A stretch of DNA of 26,090 nt from an uncultured Lachnospiraceae bacterium (GTDB lineage Bacteria > Bacillota > Clostridia > Lachnospirales > Lachnospiraceae). The notes under the pieces are model-generated. The model worked only from the letters and a program-made list of their open reading frames with translations, had not been told where the DNA came from and ran no database searches. Of this stretch, positions 7,970 through 15,759 are shown one piece after another; position 1 is the first letter of the stretch; each line of letters starts with the position of its first letter. The DNA is taken from NCBI GenBank assembly GCA_910585075.1, contig CAJUED010000053.1, positions 1,247-27,336 on the forward strand. Direction: 5' to 3'. The position numbers were made by a program, and so were the translations under genes.

Positions 7970-10387
7970 TCACGCCATAATCCTCGTAACCCTTGCCCCC
8001 AGCCGGCTTAAAATCTCATTGGTAATCGTCCCCGCTTCCTGCGCCAGATCGCAGACTGAAATCTCTTTATCTCCCGATTTTCCAATCACCACCGCCACAT
8101 CCCCGGCTTTTACCCCCGGAATGCCGCTGACATCCACAATGGTCTGGTCCATGCAGATGCGTCCCACAATAGGCGCCCTGCGCCCCTCTATCAAAACGGC
8201 TCCCACTCTCCCGGAAAGGCTCCGGGGCAGCCCGTCCCCATAACCGATGGTCAGGGTTGCGATTTTCATATCATTTTTAGCCCGAAACTCCAGGCCATAG
8301 CCTGCGCTTTCCCCTGCATATAGATTCCTGACCGACGCAATCCTTGCCTTCAAGGACAGAACCGGCCGCAGCATATCCTTCCACTTTTCCGTATCCTCCC
8401 CCGTACTTAATACACCGTACAGTGCAATTCCCACCCGGGCATAATCCTCCGCAAGCTCGGGATAATTGAAAACACCGTAGCTGGACTGCAGATGAATTTT
8501 GGGTCTTGGACATCCTTTCTTTTCCAGTTTTTCTATCAGCTCATAAAAATCCTCCGCCTGTGACCTTGTGAATTCTATGTCCTGTTTCTTTAAGGTGTCG
8601 TCCGCACTGAGGTGTGTATAGATGCCGTCCACAATCAAATTTTTCATACGGCAGATATTGTATATCCTGTCCACATTTTCGCTACGCTCTCCTAACCGGT
8701 GCATTCCTGTGTCCACACCAATATGCACATGGATTTTCTTGCCGTATCGGTTCAAAAGCCCTGCATAAGGAAAATCAACGACAGTCTGTGTCAGCCGGTA
8801 CCGCTTAAGCAGCGGAAACAGTTTCGGGTGGGTATAGCCTAAAATTAAAATTTCACCCTTGATTCCCCCTTTGCGCAGCTCCACACCCTCTTTCACACTG
8901 GCAACACAAAAGGCGTCCACTCCCATCCGGTTTAATGCCCTGCCCAGCAACAGGGCTCCATGTCCATAGCCGTCTGCCTTCAATGCCGGCATCAGCCTGC
9001 ACTTTTCAGGAAGCCGCTTTCGAAGCTCGTCCACATTGTGCTTAAGGGCTTTTTGATCCAACTCAATCCATGCCCTTCCACAATGAAAATCCTCCTTTTT
9101 CCCTTTCTCCATCCGCTTTGCAAGAAAGACCGCTGCAAATGTGGAAAGGGTAATCACTGCCAGGTAGTGCAAAAGACTGTTATCCACCAAAATCCCCGTA
9201 AGCCCCAGGACCTTTGCCCCTCCCCTGACCACAACAATCACAGCCGGATGCAGCACATAAATCCACAAAGCAATATCCCGAAGGAACCGGGAAGGCGCAA
9301 TTTCCCATGACAGAAGCACCCTGTAGAGAAAGACGGCTGTCGGTATCAGGGCAACATACATGCTGTCATGACGCTGCCACCCTAAATATCGCAGCGTAAA
9401 CGCCTCCGCCGTCATCAGCAGTGCGGAAATTCCAAGCCCTATATAATCCTTGAACAAACCCGGTAGAAAAAATTTCCTTCCCTGCACAGCCTTGCCGCCC
9501 TGCTCCGGTACCTCCGTACCTCCTTTTTCTCCGTATGCCTTCACTTTCCCACCTGCGGAAGGTTGCCCATATGCCATTTCAGCTCCCAGAAGCAGAAAAA
9601 TTGGCGCCATAAACAGGCCGTTTCGTGTATAAGAAAAAATCTGAAATCCCCTCATATATATGTCATACAAAAGGGAACCCTCCCGTACCAGGCCGAAATA
9701 GCTGTCCCCTAAAAGCCCCATTGTATAAAGAACCACAGCCGTCCCAAGGCATAGCGTGATTTTTTCCTCCGGCCCTTTATCTGCAGCCTCCTCATTAAGA
9801 ACCCTTTTCGTAGCATTGCACACAATTTTGTTCGCCCCCCTGCTCATAATCCGGTTCGCAGCCCTGCTCATCAGATACACCAGAATCATACCAATCATAC
9901 AGGCCGGGAAATACCATAAATGATAAAATGTACCGTCAAAGACCAACATCCGGAAAGCCGCGCCCAAACTTGGTTCCTGGTAATGTCCGGCATAAATACC
10001 AATTGGAAGATAAAGCAAAATTGCTATCCCATATAAGCCCGCCGTCTTTTTCAAATACTTTTTTAATTTTTCACCGGCTCTGTTCGGACACAATCCGTCA
10101 GGGAAGCTTCCTTTCCCTGCCCCCTGCACAGGCCCCATGCCGCAATGAGGCGAATTTCCCACGCTGTTTTGCGTGTGTGCGGCCCCAGGCGCAAAAAAGC
10201 TCCCGGCCACAAACTGCCCCGTCACCATAAAAAAGAAAGGCACCGCAACCCGGCAGATGATCCTTGTCAGAAAAAAATCCCCTGCGTCACTGTAAGATAA
10301 AAGCGGCGAGGTGTGGATTGCCGCCACCATCAGGGCCGCAGCGATTCGAAATCTGTCCGGCCCTCCATAACTTCGTCTTGTATCCAT
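7970..10387 (-). CDS. vanT: VanT-type membrane-bound serine/alanine racemase
   Basis: A two-part protein of 805 residues from ATG 10387 (GGAG five bases upstream); an ATG at 10423 overlapping the vanXY stop is possible but has a poorer ribosome binding site. Residues 10-425 are a polytopic membrane domain of the acyltransferase-3 type, starting RFRIAAALMVAAIHTSPLL. The C-terminal part (435-805) is a fold-type III PLP racemase. It has the PLP lysine in ALKADGYGHG (Lys 470), the second catalytic tyrosine in SAGYG (Tyr 697), and the conserved VGRICMDQ. This fusion is diagnostic of VanT, which supplies D-Ser for D-Ala-D-Ser peptidoglycan ends. Known VanT proteins are about 700 residues. The extra length sits in three hydrophilic stretches (about 66-108, 174-210 and 274-306). 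It is the last gene of the trio, 35 bp after the vanXY-like gene, and a terminator follows. Racemisation of serine rather than alanine is inferred from context. Confidence 0.92.
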   Translation of the reverse strand: MDTRRSYGGPDRFRIAAALMVAAIHTSPLLSYSDAGDFFLTRIICRVAVPFFFMVTGQFVAGSFFAPGAAHTQNSVGNSPHCGMGPVQGAGKGSFPDGLCPNRAGEKLKKYLKKTAGLYGIAILLYLPIGIYAGHYQEPSLGAAFRMLVFDGTFYHLWYFPACMIGMILVYLMSRAANRIMSRGANKIVCNATKRVLNEEAADKGPEEKITLCLGTAVVLYTMGLLGDSYFGLVREGSLLYDIYMRGFQIFSYTRNGLFMAPIFLLLGAEMAYGQPSAGGKVKAYGEKGGTEVPEQGGKAVQGRKFFLPGLFKDYIGLGISALLMTAEAFTLRYLGWQRHDSMYVALIPTAVFLYRVLLSWEIAPSRFLRDIALWIYVLHPAVIVVVRGGAKVLGLTGILVDNSLLHYLAVITLSTFAAVFLAKRMEKGKKEDFHCGRAWIELDQKALKHNVDELRKRLPEKCRLMPALKADGYGHGALLLGRALNRMGVDAFCVASVKEGVELRKGGIKGEILILGYTHPKLFPLLKRYRLTQTVVDFPYAGLLNRYGKKIHVHIGVDTGMHRLGERSENVDRIYNICRMKNLIVDGIYTHLSADDTLKKQDIEFTRSQAEDFYELIEKLEKKGCPRPKIHLQSSYGVFNYPELAEDYARVGIALYGVLSTGEDTEKWKDMLRPVLSLKARIASVRNLYAGESAGYGLEFRAKNDMKIATLTIGYGDGLPRSLSGRVGAVLIEGRRAPIVGRICMDQTIVDVSGIPGVKAGDVAVVIGKSGDKEISVCDLAQEAGTITNEILSRLGARVTRIMA

Positions 10388-10422
10388 CTTCTCTCCATTC
10401 CAATATTTTAGTTCCGCGCACA

Positions 10423-11184
10423 TCACACCTTAGCCCCATACTGTGTGATAATAAACCCATCCACATTATTGCCCGAGACCGTATAAGGATAACTTTCCTT
10501 TATTGCAAGCACTGTGTCATCCTCCGGCCCGGCTTTCAGATAAGACACAAAGACACCCTTCCCTTCTTTTTCAAAGACATAAGTCTTCTCCCCATAAGGG
10601 AAATCTTTGATAAAAGAAATATATTCCTCAAGAGTCAGTTTTTCCCTGACCATAATCATTGCATGGGGTATTCCCACATAGCGAAAATGCCAGGGCTCAT
10701 AAGCGATTCCCGTAATATCTTCTTTTCCCGAGGGATACCTCTCTATAAATCCATATGCCGGAGCCTTTGTGCGGAACCTTCCACATACGCCCTCAGCCGG
10801 GAATTCCGGGCGGATAAAGTCGATATTTTCCTGTTTCAATCCAAGGTCAATGGCAAGCCCTGTCTGATGCTCGCTGTGTCCGGGAATGGCTACATATTTT
10901 TCCGTAAAGGCTCTCCCGTTTTCCATAAGAGAATCATCCCAAATCCTTTGCTGTTCCTGCAAAGAGCGCCATCCGCTGACCGGAACAATTCCCTGCCTGC
11001 CGTTTATTTTTTCTATCAGTCCGCTTAAAAGCAAAGCCGCCCTGCGCTCCAATAAAATGTGCGGCCCGTCCCTTTGCACCGGCTCTAAATTCCCGTAGGC
11101 TTCCTCCACATAACCGTGGGCGGCGTTTACCAGAATCAAATTCCCCACATGTATCCTTTTCCTCTGCAAGATAACTGTTTCCAT
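10423..11184 (-). CDS. vanXY: VanXY-type D,D-dipeptidase/carboxypeptidase
   Basis: A 253-residue zinc peptidase of the VanY/VanXY (M15B) family, starting at ATG 11184 behind GGGGG. The metal site is complete: SEHQTGLAID (His 106, Asp 113) and EPWH (catalytic Glu 163, His 166). The LVN segment near residues 18-20 and VPVSGWRS near 68-74 fit the family. There is no signal peptide or membrane anchor. That separates it from the membrane VanY enzymes and fits the cytoplasmic, bifunctional VanXY of VanC/E/G-type clusters, which removes D-Ala-D-Ala dipeptide and the terminal D-Ala of precursors. The length equals that of known VanXY proteins. The C-terminal ~55 residues (from about 198) lie past the catalytic domain. 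It lies between the ligase and racemase genes, as in VanG operons. Confidence 0.92.
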   Translation of the reverse strand: METVILQRKRIHVGNLILVNAAHGYVEEAYGNLEPVQRDGPHILLERRAALLLSGLIEKINGRQGIVPVSGWRSLQEQQRIWDDSLMENGRAFTEKYVAIPGHSEHQTGLAIDLGLKQENIDFIRPEFPAEGVCGRFRTKAPAYGFIERYPSGKEDITGIAYEPWHFRYVGIPHAMIMVREKLTLEEYISFIKDFPYGEKTYVFEKEGKGVFVSYLKAGPEDDTVLAIKESYPYTVSGNNVDGFIITQYGAKV

Positions 11185-11250
11185 CCTAATCCCCCATACT
11201 GTAGCCAGCCTGTACCTGTCTATCCTCTCACAGGTCTGTGAACTGCCCCT

Positions 11251-12390
11251 TCAGAAAGCCAGCTCGATTATTTTCTCCAAAACCTCCCCAAAGGAATGCC
11301 CTGCCGCCTTCATCATCCCCGGGTATCTGCTGTGCTCGGTAAATCCCGGAATGGTGTTGACCTCATTAAACACGACCTTCCCCTCCGGTGTCAGAAACAT
11401 GTCCACCCTGGCAAATCCCGAACAGCCCAGAGTTTTATATATCACCTTGGCCGCCTCCTGAATCTCCCGGGCCTTCCCGCCGCTGATTCTTGCAGGCACA
11501 TGGATGGCTGAGGTTTTCAGTGTGTATTTCTCCGTAAAATCAAAAAATCCTCCGGAAAGCTCAATCTCATCCACCTCACCTACCGTCAGTTCTTCATTCC
11601 CAAGCACCGCGCAGCCGACCTCAAACCCTTCTATATTTTCCTCCACAATCACCTGATTGTCGTACAGAAGGGCAAGCTCCACCGCCTCCTTCAAATGAGC
11701 CGCCTCTCCCACTTTCGTCACCCCGAAGGAGGAGCCCGCCTTGACCGGTTTTACAAACAGCGGATATCCGATTTTCTCTGCGAAATCGCTTATCTCTCCC
11801 ATCATCTCCTTTTTCTCTGATGCACGGCTCTTGCTTGTCCCGGCTTCGAATGTCCGTACTTCTGTGGAGACTTCCGCCCTGGCTTCTGATGTCCGGTTTT
11901 TGCATCCCCGGGCATCAAATACCCGGGCCTTTGGCACAGATATACCTGCCCCTTCCACAAGCTTATGAGCCCTGTCCTTGTCCATGCAAAGGGCGGAAGC
12001 CAAAATCCCGCAGCCGGCTAATGGGATTCCTGCAAGCTCTATCAATCCCTGCACCGTACCGTCCTCCCCGTTCTTTCCGTGGAGAACCGGAAAGGCCACG
12101 TCAATTTTCACGATATCCACCTGATTCTCCCTGAAAAGCAAAATCCCGCGGGCCTTTCTGTCAGGGGATAGTGCCGCCGGTATGCAGTTTTTACCCTGCC
12201 ACGTATCCTTTTCAATCTCCTCCACATCTCCGGTAAAGTAAAGCCATTCCCCTTCCTGTGATATTCCAATCAGCACCGGCAAATATTTATCCCTGTTCAG
12301 GTTCTTTATGACGGAACCGGCAGATTGCAGGGATACCTTGTACTCTGACGAACTTCCACCAAAAATAATTGCAACATTTAATTTTCCCAT
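11251..12390 (-). CDS. vanG: VanG-type D-alanine--D-serine ligase
   Basis: A 379-residue ATP-grasp ligase from ATG 12390, with GGAGG close upstream. The N-terminal domain opens with AIIFGGSSSEYKVSLQSA. FPVLHGKNGEDGTVQG (100-115) is the conserved HGxxGEDG block. ALCMDKDRAHKL, YPLFVKPVKAGSSFGV (209-224), the omega-loop GFFDFTEKYTLKTSAIHVPARI (about 285-306) and FNEVNTIPGFTEHSRYP complete the fold. The EKYTLKTS omega-loop and overall pattern match what I recall of VanG rather than of housekeeping Ddl, which usually has YDYxxKY. Together with the adjacent vanXY- and vanT-like genes, D-Ala-D-Ser ligation is the best reading. An odd hydrophilic insert of about 30 residues (162-194) carries a degenerate 13-codon repeat. 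It is the first gene of the trio. No two-component regulator gene is beside it, so expression may be constitutive or controlled in trans. Confidence 0.88.
   Translation of the reverse strand: MGKLNVAIIFGGSSSEYKVSLQSAGSVIKNLNRDKYLPVLIGISQEGEWLYFTGDVEEIEKDTWQGKNCIPAALSPDRKARGILLFRENQVDIVKIDVAFPVLHGKNGEDGTVQGLIELAGIPLAGCGILASALCMDKDRAHKLVEGAGISVPKARVFDARGCKNRTSEARAEVSTEVRTFEAGTSKSRASEKKEMMGEISDFAEKIGYPLFVKPVKAGSSFGVTKVGEAAHLKEAVELALLYDNQVIVEENIEGFEVGCAVLGNEELTVGEVDEIELSGGFFDFTEKYTLKTSAIHVPARISGGKAREIQEAAKVIYKTLGCSGFARVDMFLTPEGKVVFNEVNTIPGFTEHSRYPGMMKAAGHSFGEVLEKIIELAF
11842..11895. repeat. Degenerate 39-bp tandem repeat inside the vanG-like gene
   Basis: A 15-bp block at 11842-11856 recurs at 11881-11895 with two differences, a 39-bp (13-codon) period. 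In the protein it gives RTSEA followed 13 residues on by RTFEA, then a looser third RAS-E. The repeat lies wholly in the unusual insert of the ligase. Confidence 0.6.
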
Positions 12391-12640
12391 TTTTCCTCCA
12401 TCCTCGGATTTTTTACCGCGTCTACTATCAGATATCCCCGTAAATATTGCGCCAGGGCAGCGGCCCGGCCGCAGGAAAGGGGGACATCCGTTTTGACTCT
12501 TTTATTCTTTCCAGCTTACGCTTTAAATTATATCTGACCGAAAGATTTCATCTTTTTACTTTCTCCTTAGGATAGTTTGAGATTTTATTAGGAAAATCTT
12601 TAAAAATATGTATAAAAAATGAATAAATTACTAAGAACCT
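12391..12640. other. Leader/promoter region of the vanG-like operon
   Basis: No gene of credible length. On the minus strand a TATAAT lies near 12530 without a good -35. GCGGCCGGGCCGC (around 12460-12475) could form a GC-rich hairpin in the leader about 75 bp before the start codon. AAAGAT and ATCTTT (12541-12555) form a 6-bp inverted pair. A tiny frame (MKSFGQI) with AAGGAG ahead of it is seen on the minus strand, but is too short to claim as a leader peptide. No vanR-like operator could be recognised. Confidence 0.4.
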
Positions 12641-12788
12641 TCGTAACAGTTCAGCCTTCGGCTTCACTGTTACAGAATCTGCCCATTTAAAGTCGCCTTC
12701 GGCGAGGGGCAGATTCTCTCCTGGCCCATTTTATGCATTCTTACGGACTTTGCAGTAAATGCAAAGTCCTGGGCTGAACTGTTACGAA
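12640..12788. repeat. Multi-stem inverted-repeat element
   Basis: The outer arms 12640-12656 and 12772-12788 are perfect 17-bp inverted repeats (TCGTAACAGTTCAGCC core). Inside lie three hairpins: 12643-12673 (GTAACAGT/ACTGTTAC with an AGCC-TTC-GGCT tip), 12674-12717 (AGAATCTGCCC/GGGCAGATTCT, 11 bp, with a TCGCC-TTC-GGCGA tip), and 12745-12769 (GGACTTTGCA/TGCAAAGTCC, 10 bp, five-base loop). The left outer arm and the first hairpin use the same bases, so they exclude each other. The element sits between the divergent vanG-like and CofE-like transcription units. It carries no open frame. It could be a small non-autonomous (MITE-like) insertion or a structured RNA. Confidence 0.75.
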
Positions 12789-12814
12789 ATTTCATACTGA
12801 AGCTAAAATTTTAC

Positions 12815-12843
12815 TTGATGAACCGCGTAATACCCTTTATAAT
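12815..12843 (+). promoter_or_regulatory. Sigma-A promoter of the CofE-like gene
   Basis: TTGATG (12815-12820) and a consensus TATAAT (12838-12843) are separated by exactly 17 bp. It lies just outside the right arm of the inverted-repeat element and about 158 bp ahead of the start codon, so the transcript has a long leader. Confidence 0.78.
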
Positions 12844-12858
12844 AAAAGAGGTGTGCTT

Positions 12859-12953
12859 CAAGTCAACAACGCCGTCGCGCTCCGCGAGTCGGCTTATTGA
12901 ATGAAAAAGCCTCGCGGCAGTCGTTAACATTCGGGGAAATCAATGTTTCCCCG
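12859..12953 (+). promoter_or_regulatory. Structured leader of the CofE-like gene
   Basis: The leader can fold in competing ways. TCGCG-CTC-CGCGA (around 12873-12885), flanked by GCCG and CGGC, forms one hairpin. CCGCGA-GTC-GGC can instead pair with GCC-TCGCGG about 25 bases downstream. A third hairpin, GGGGAAA/TTTCCCC with a six-base loop, spans 12934-12953. No T run follows, so any control would be by ribosome access or RNA stability. I do not recognise a known riboswitch class. Confidence 0.45.
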
Positions 12954-13001
12954 TAAACATTGTCTTGTCATGCTGCCCGCGGGAATGAATGGAGGGAAAA
13001 A

Positions 13002-14201
13002 ATGGAACGATTGGTAGGAACTGTATCCAGAGGGGTAAGGGCACCCATTATCCGTCAGGGTGACGACCTTGCGGAAATTGTTGTAAATTCTGTTTTAGCG
13101 GCAGCTGACAGCGAAGGCTTTGCCCTGCGTGATAAGGACGTGGTGGCCGTAACCGAGGCTGTTGTGGCGCGTGCCCAGGGAAATTATGCAGGAATCGACC
13201 AGATTGCAAAGGATGTACATGAGAAATTCGGTGACGACACGGTGGGCATTTTGTTCCCGATTTTAAGCCGCAACCGTTTTGCCATCTGCTTAAAAGGTAT
13301 TGCAAAGGGTCTTAAGAAAGTTGTGCTGATGCTCAGCTATCCGTCCGATGAGGTGGGCAATCACTTAATCGATGAGGACGATATGGATGAAAAGGGTGTG
13401 AATCCCTGGACCGACGTGCTCACAGAGGAAAAATACAGAGAGCTGTTCGGTTATAAAAAGCACGTTTTCACCGGCATAGATTATGTTGATTATTACAAAA
13501 ATTTGATTCAGGAGGCAGGCGCAGAGGTTGAGATCATCTTTGCAAATCAGCCAAAGGCTATCCTCTCCTACACAAAATCCGTCCTGACCTGTGACATCCA
13601 CACCCGTTTCAGGACCAAAAACACATTACTGAAAAATGGCGCCGAGAAGGTATACACTCTGGACGAGATTCTCACAAAGAGTGTGGACGGCAGCGGCTAC
13701 AACGACAGGTTTGGTCTGCTTGGCTCCAACAAGGCAACAGAAGACTCTGTTAAACTTTTCCCCATTCACTGCCAGGAAATGGTGGACAGCATTCAGAAGA
13801 AGCTGGTTGAAAAGACAGGGAAGCAAATCGAAGTTATGATTTATGGCGACGGTGCTTTCAAAGACCCCGTAGGGAAAATCTGGGAGCTTGCCGACCCGGT
13901 GGTTTCCCCTGCATACACCAAAGGACTTGAGGGAACCCCCAATGAAGTGAAGCTGAAATATCTGGCGGACAACGATTTTGCAAATTTGTCCGGCGAGGAA
14001 TTAAAGGATGCCATCTCCGATTACATCCGTCAGAAGGATGAGAAGGCAGCCAGCCTGGTGGGCACTATGGTAACCCAGGGCACTACGCCCCGAAGGCTTA
14101 CCGACTTGATTGGCTCCCTGTGTGATTTGACCAGCGGCAGCGGCGATAAAGGAACTCCTATTATTCTGGTGCAGGGATATTTTGACAACTACACGAAATA
14201 A
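13002..14201 (+). CDS. Coenzyme F420-0:L-glutamate ligase-like (CofE family) protein
   Basis: A 399-residue protein from ATG 13002, five bases after GGAGGG; an upstream in-frame start at 12960 lacks a ribosome binding site. The N-terminal half reads RGVRAPIIRQGDDL, LRDKDVVAVTEAVVARAQGN and LFPILSRNRFAICLKGIAKG, the CofE (F420_ligase) pattern in which acidic and arginine residues bind GTP, metal and substrate. The second half has VMIYGDGAFKDPVGKIWELADPVVSPAY, another family block, and TQGTTPRRLTDLIGSLCDLTSGSGDKGTP. In methanogens and mycobacteria CofE adds glutamates to F420. Clostridia carry longer relatives of this type without an F420 pathway, so the true substrate is unknown. The gene is monocistronic: its own promoter and long structured leader precede it and a terminator follows. 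It is divergent from the vanG-like operon. Confidence 0.82.
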   Translation: MERLVGTVSRGVRAPIIRQGDDLAEIVVNSVLAAADSEGFALRDKDVVAVTEAVVARAQGNYAGIDQIAKDVHEKFGDDTVGILFPILSRNRFAICLKGIAKGLKKVVLMLSYPSDEVGNHLIDEDDMDEKGVNPWTDVLTEEKYRELFGYKKHVFTGIDYVDYYKNLIQEAGAEVEIIFANQPKAILSYTKSVLTCDIHTRFRTKNTLLKNGAEKVYTLDEILTKSVDGSGYNDRFGLLGSNKATEDSVKLFPIHCQEMVDSIQKKLVEKTGKQIEVMIYGDGAFKDPVGKIWELADPVVSPAYTKGLEGTPNEVKLKYLADNDFANLSGEELKDAISDYIRQKDEKAASLVGTMVTQGTTPRRLTDLIGSLCDLTSGSGDKGTPIILVQGYFDNYTK

Positions 14202-14212
14202 ATTCAGGCTGT

Positions 14213-14251
14213 AAAAAAGGACCCGTGGGAAACATCTTACCGGGTCCTTTT
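14213..14251. terminator. Bidirectional terminator between convergent genes
   Basis: AAAAGGACCCG (14215-14225) and CGGGTCCTTTT (14241-14251) form an 11-bp stem. The plus-strand tail is TTTTCATT and the minus-strand tail is a run of six T. It lies 12 bp past the CofE-like stop codon and 57 bp past the end of the leftward symporter gene, so it can serve both. Confidence 0.88.
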
Positions 14252-14307
14252 CATTCAACAAACTGACTCGCGAAGCGTAGCTGCGTTTGATTTATTCCTA
14301 TCTTCTT

Positions 14308-15699
14308 CTAAGCATTTCTGCGGCGTTCCTCCAGTATCGCCACATTTTTCTCCACCCGCTTTTTATCAAGGGGATAGATAAAGAACAATGCCAGCGCCAC
14401 AGCCCCCAGCCCAATTGCAGGGATAATACAGGAAAGATTGAAAATCCCCTTTGTGATCACAGGGTCGAAGGCAGTATCCTGGGTATAGCCAATCAGGCTC
14501 AGCAGGCCGCCAATCATACCGGAAGAAAGGGCCTGCCCCAGCTTCCGGGCAAAGGAATATACGGAGTAAATGGTACCGTCTTCCCGAACGCCGTTTTTCA
14601 CTTCCGCATCGTCAATCACGTCCGTAATCATCGCCCAGATAACCGTATTGAAAAATCCAAGCCCCGCATAGGCCAGCGTATAAAATCCCACATACACGTA
14701 AGGATTCTTTGGATTCACAATCAGGCACACCACGTATACCGCCGCTCCAAAAGCACAGGATACCACGGACAGTTCTTTTTTTCCAAATTTCTCCGAAAGC
14801 TTTGATGCCAGGGGTGCGCAGATCACCAATACCACAAGGCTGCCCACAAGCGCGGAAAGGGACTGGGCCGGCGCCGAACCGTAATAGTTGGGATACACGT
14901 ACCCTGCCATCCCCTGCATGCCCAGCATACCCAGAAGCAACAGAACCGCCGCCGCAATGATCCCAAGCAGCGGCCGGTTGGTGGCAAGGCTCTTTAGCAG
15001 GCCGCCCACGTTAAGCCTTTGATTGTTTGCCGCCACTTCCACCCGCTCACGCACTAGCTGAAAGCAGAGCAGATAACAGACGATTGCCAAAACAGAAAAC
15101 ACTCCGGCAATCACCGTCATCCTGGGCCCGGACAAAACCGTATTGCCGTCCACCACCTCATAGGCCACCACAGGCGTCCCTACGCCAATCACAAGCCCGG
15201 CAAGGGTTGCCCCTATGGTACGCCATGTGGAAAGCTCCGCACGGTCCCCGGGGTCTGCGGAAATTGCAGAAGCCATGGAACCGTACGGAATATTAATGGA
15301 TGTGTAAAAGATAGAGCCCCACAGGATATAGGTAACTACCATCCAGAACACTTTAAAACCATACGCCATATGGGCAAATCCTGACTGATAAATCAGGAAA
15401 GAGGCTATTGCAACAGGCCCGCACATTCTCTTGATCCAGGGTTTAAACTTGCCGTCTTTTGTAGGCTTTGAACGGTCAACGATCTGTCCCATGGTCACGT
15501 CCGTAACCGCGTCCACAAAACGGGCCGCCATCATCAGAATACCAACCACGCCTGCTGAAATTCCCATAACGTCCGTGTAAAATTTCAACATAAAAGACGA
15601 AGATAAAATAAAGGTAAAATCATTGCCGAAGTCACCGAACATATACCCCAGCTTATCTTTCATGCCAAAGGGGGCTGCAGAGCCGCTGTTTTTTTCCAT
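14308..15699 (-). CDS. GPH-family sugar:cation symporter
   Basis: A full-length 463-residue membrane protein with about 12 hydrophobic segments. The family landmarks are KLGYMFGDFGNDF near residue 15 and the first cytoplasmic loop FVDAVTDVTMGQIVDRSKPTKDGKFKPW (about 62-89). IPYGSMASAIS (about 139) and DRAELSTWRTIG (about 152) lie after helix four, where MelB-type proteins carry their conserved cytoplasmic loop. A conserved loop VIDDAEVKNGVREDGTIYSVYSFARKLGQA (about 370-399) is typical of the family. The ribosome binding site is weak (AAAGG well upstream), so expression may rely on coupling to the GH2 gene 60 bp upstream. It should bring in the glycoside that the neighbouring GH2 enzyme cleaves. 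It is a second, distinct paralogue of the symporter at 1-1091. Confidence 0.93.
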   Translation of the reverse strand: MEKNSGSAAPFGMKDKLGYMFGDFGNDFTFILSSSFMLKFYTDVMGISAGVVGILMMAARFVDAVTDVTMGQIVDRSKPTKDGKFKPWIKRMCGPVAIASFLIYQSGFAHMAYGFKVFWMVVTYILWGSIFYTSINIPYGSMASAISADPGDRAELSTWRTIGATLAGLVIGVGTPVVAYEVVDGNTVLSGPRMTVIAGVFSVLAIVCYLLCFQLVRERVEVAANNQRLNVGGLLKSLATNRPLLGIIAAAVLLLLGMLGMQGMAGYVYPNYYGSAPAQSLSALVGSLVVLVICAPLASKLSEKFGKKELSVVSCAFGAAVYVVCLIVNPKNPYVYVGFYTLAYAGLGFFNTVIWAMITDVIDDAEVKNGVREDGTIYSVYSFARKLGQALSSGMIGGLLSLIGYTQDTAFDPVITKGIFNLSCIIPAIGLGAVALALFFIYPLDKKRVEKNVAILEERRRNA

Positions 15700-15759
15700 A
15701 ATTGCTTATACCTGTACCTTTCGTAATCTTACAGGCATCAGGCGTTTGATTTTTCTTTT

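Noticed and set aside
7755..7973. 72-residue open frame directly after the vanT-like gene (GTG start overlapping its stop)
   Set aside because: It has no ribosome binding site, and the hairpin terminator at 7831-7860 lies inside it.
12391..12640. Seven-residue leader peptide (MKSFGQI) ahead of the vanG-like gene
   Set aside because: Too short to support, and no attenuator hairpin with a T run follows it.
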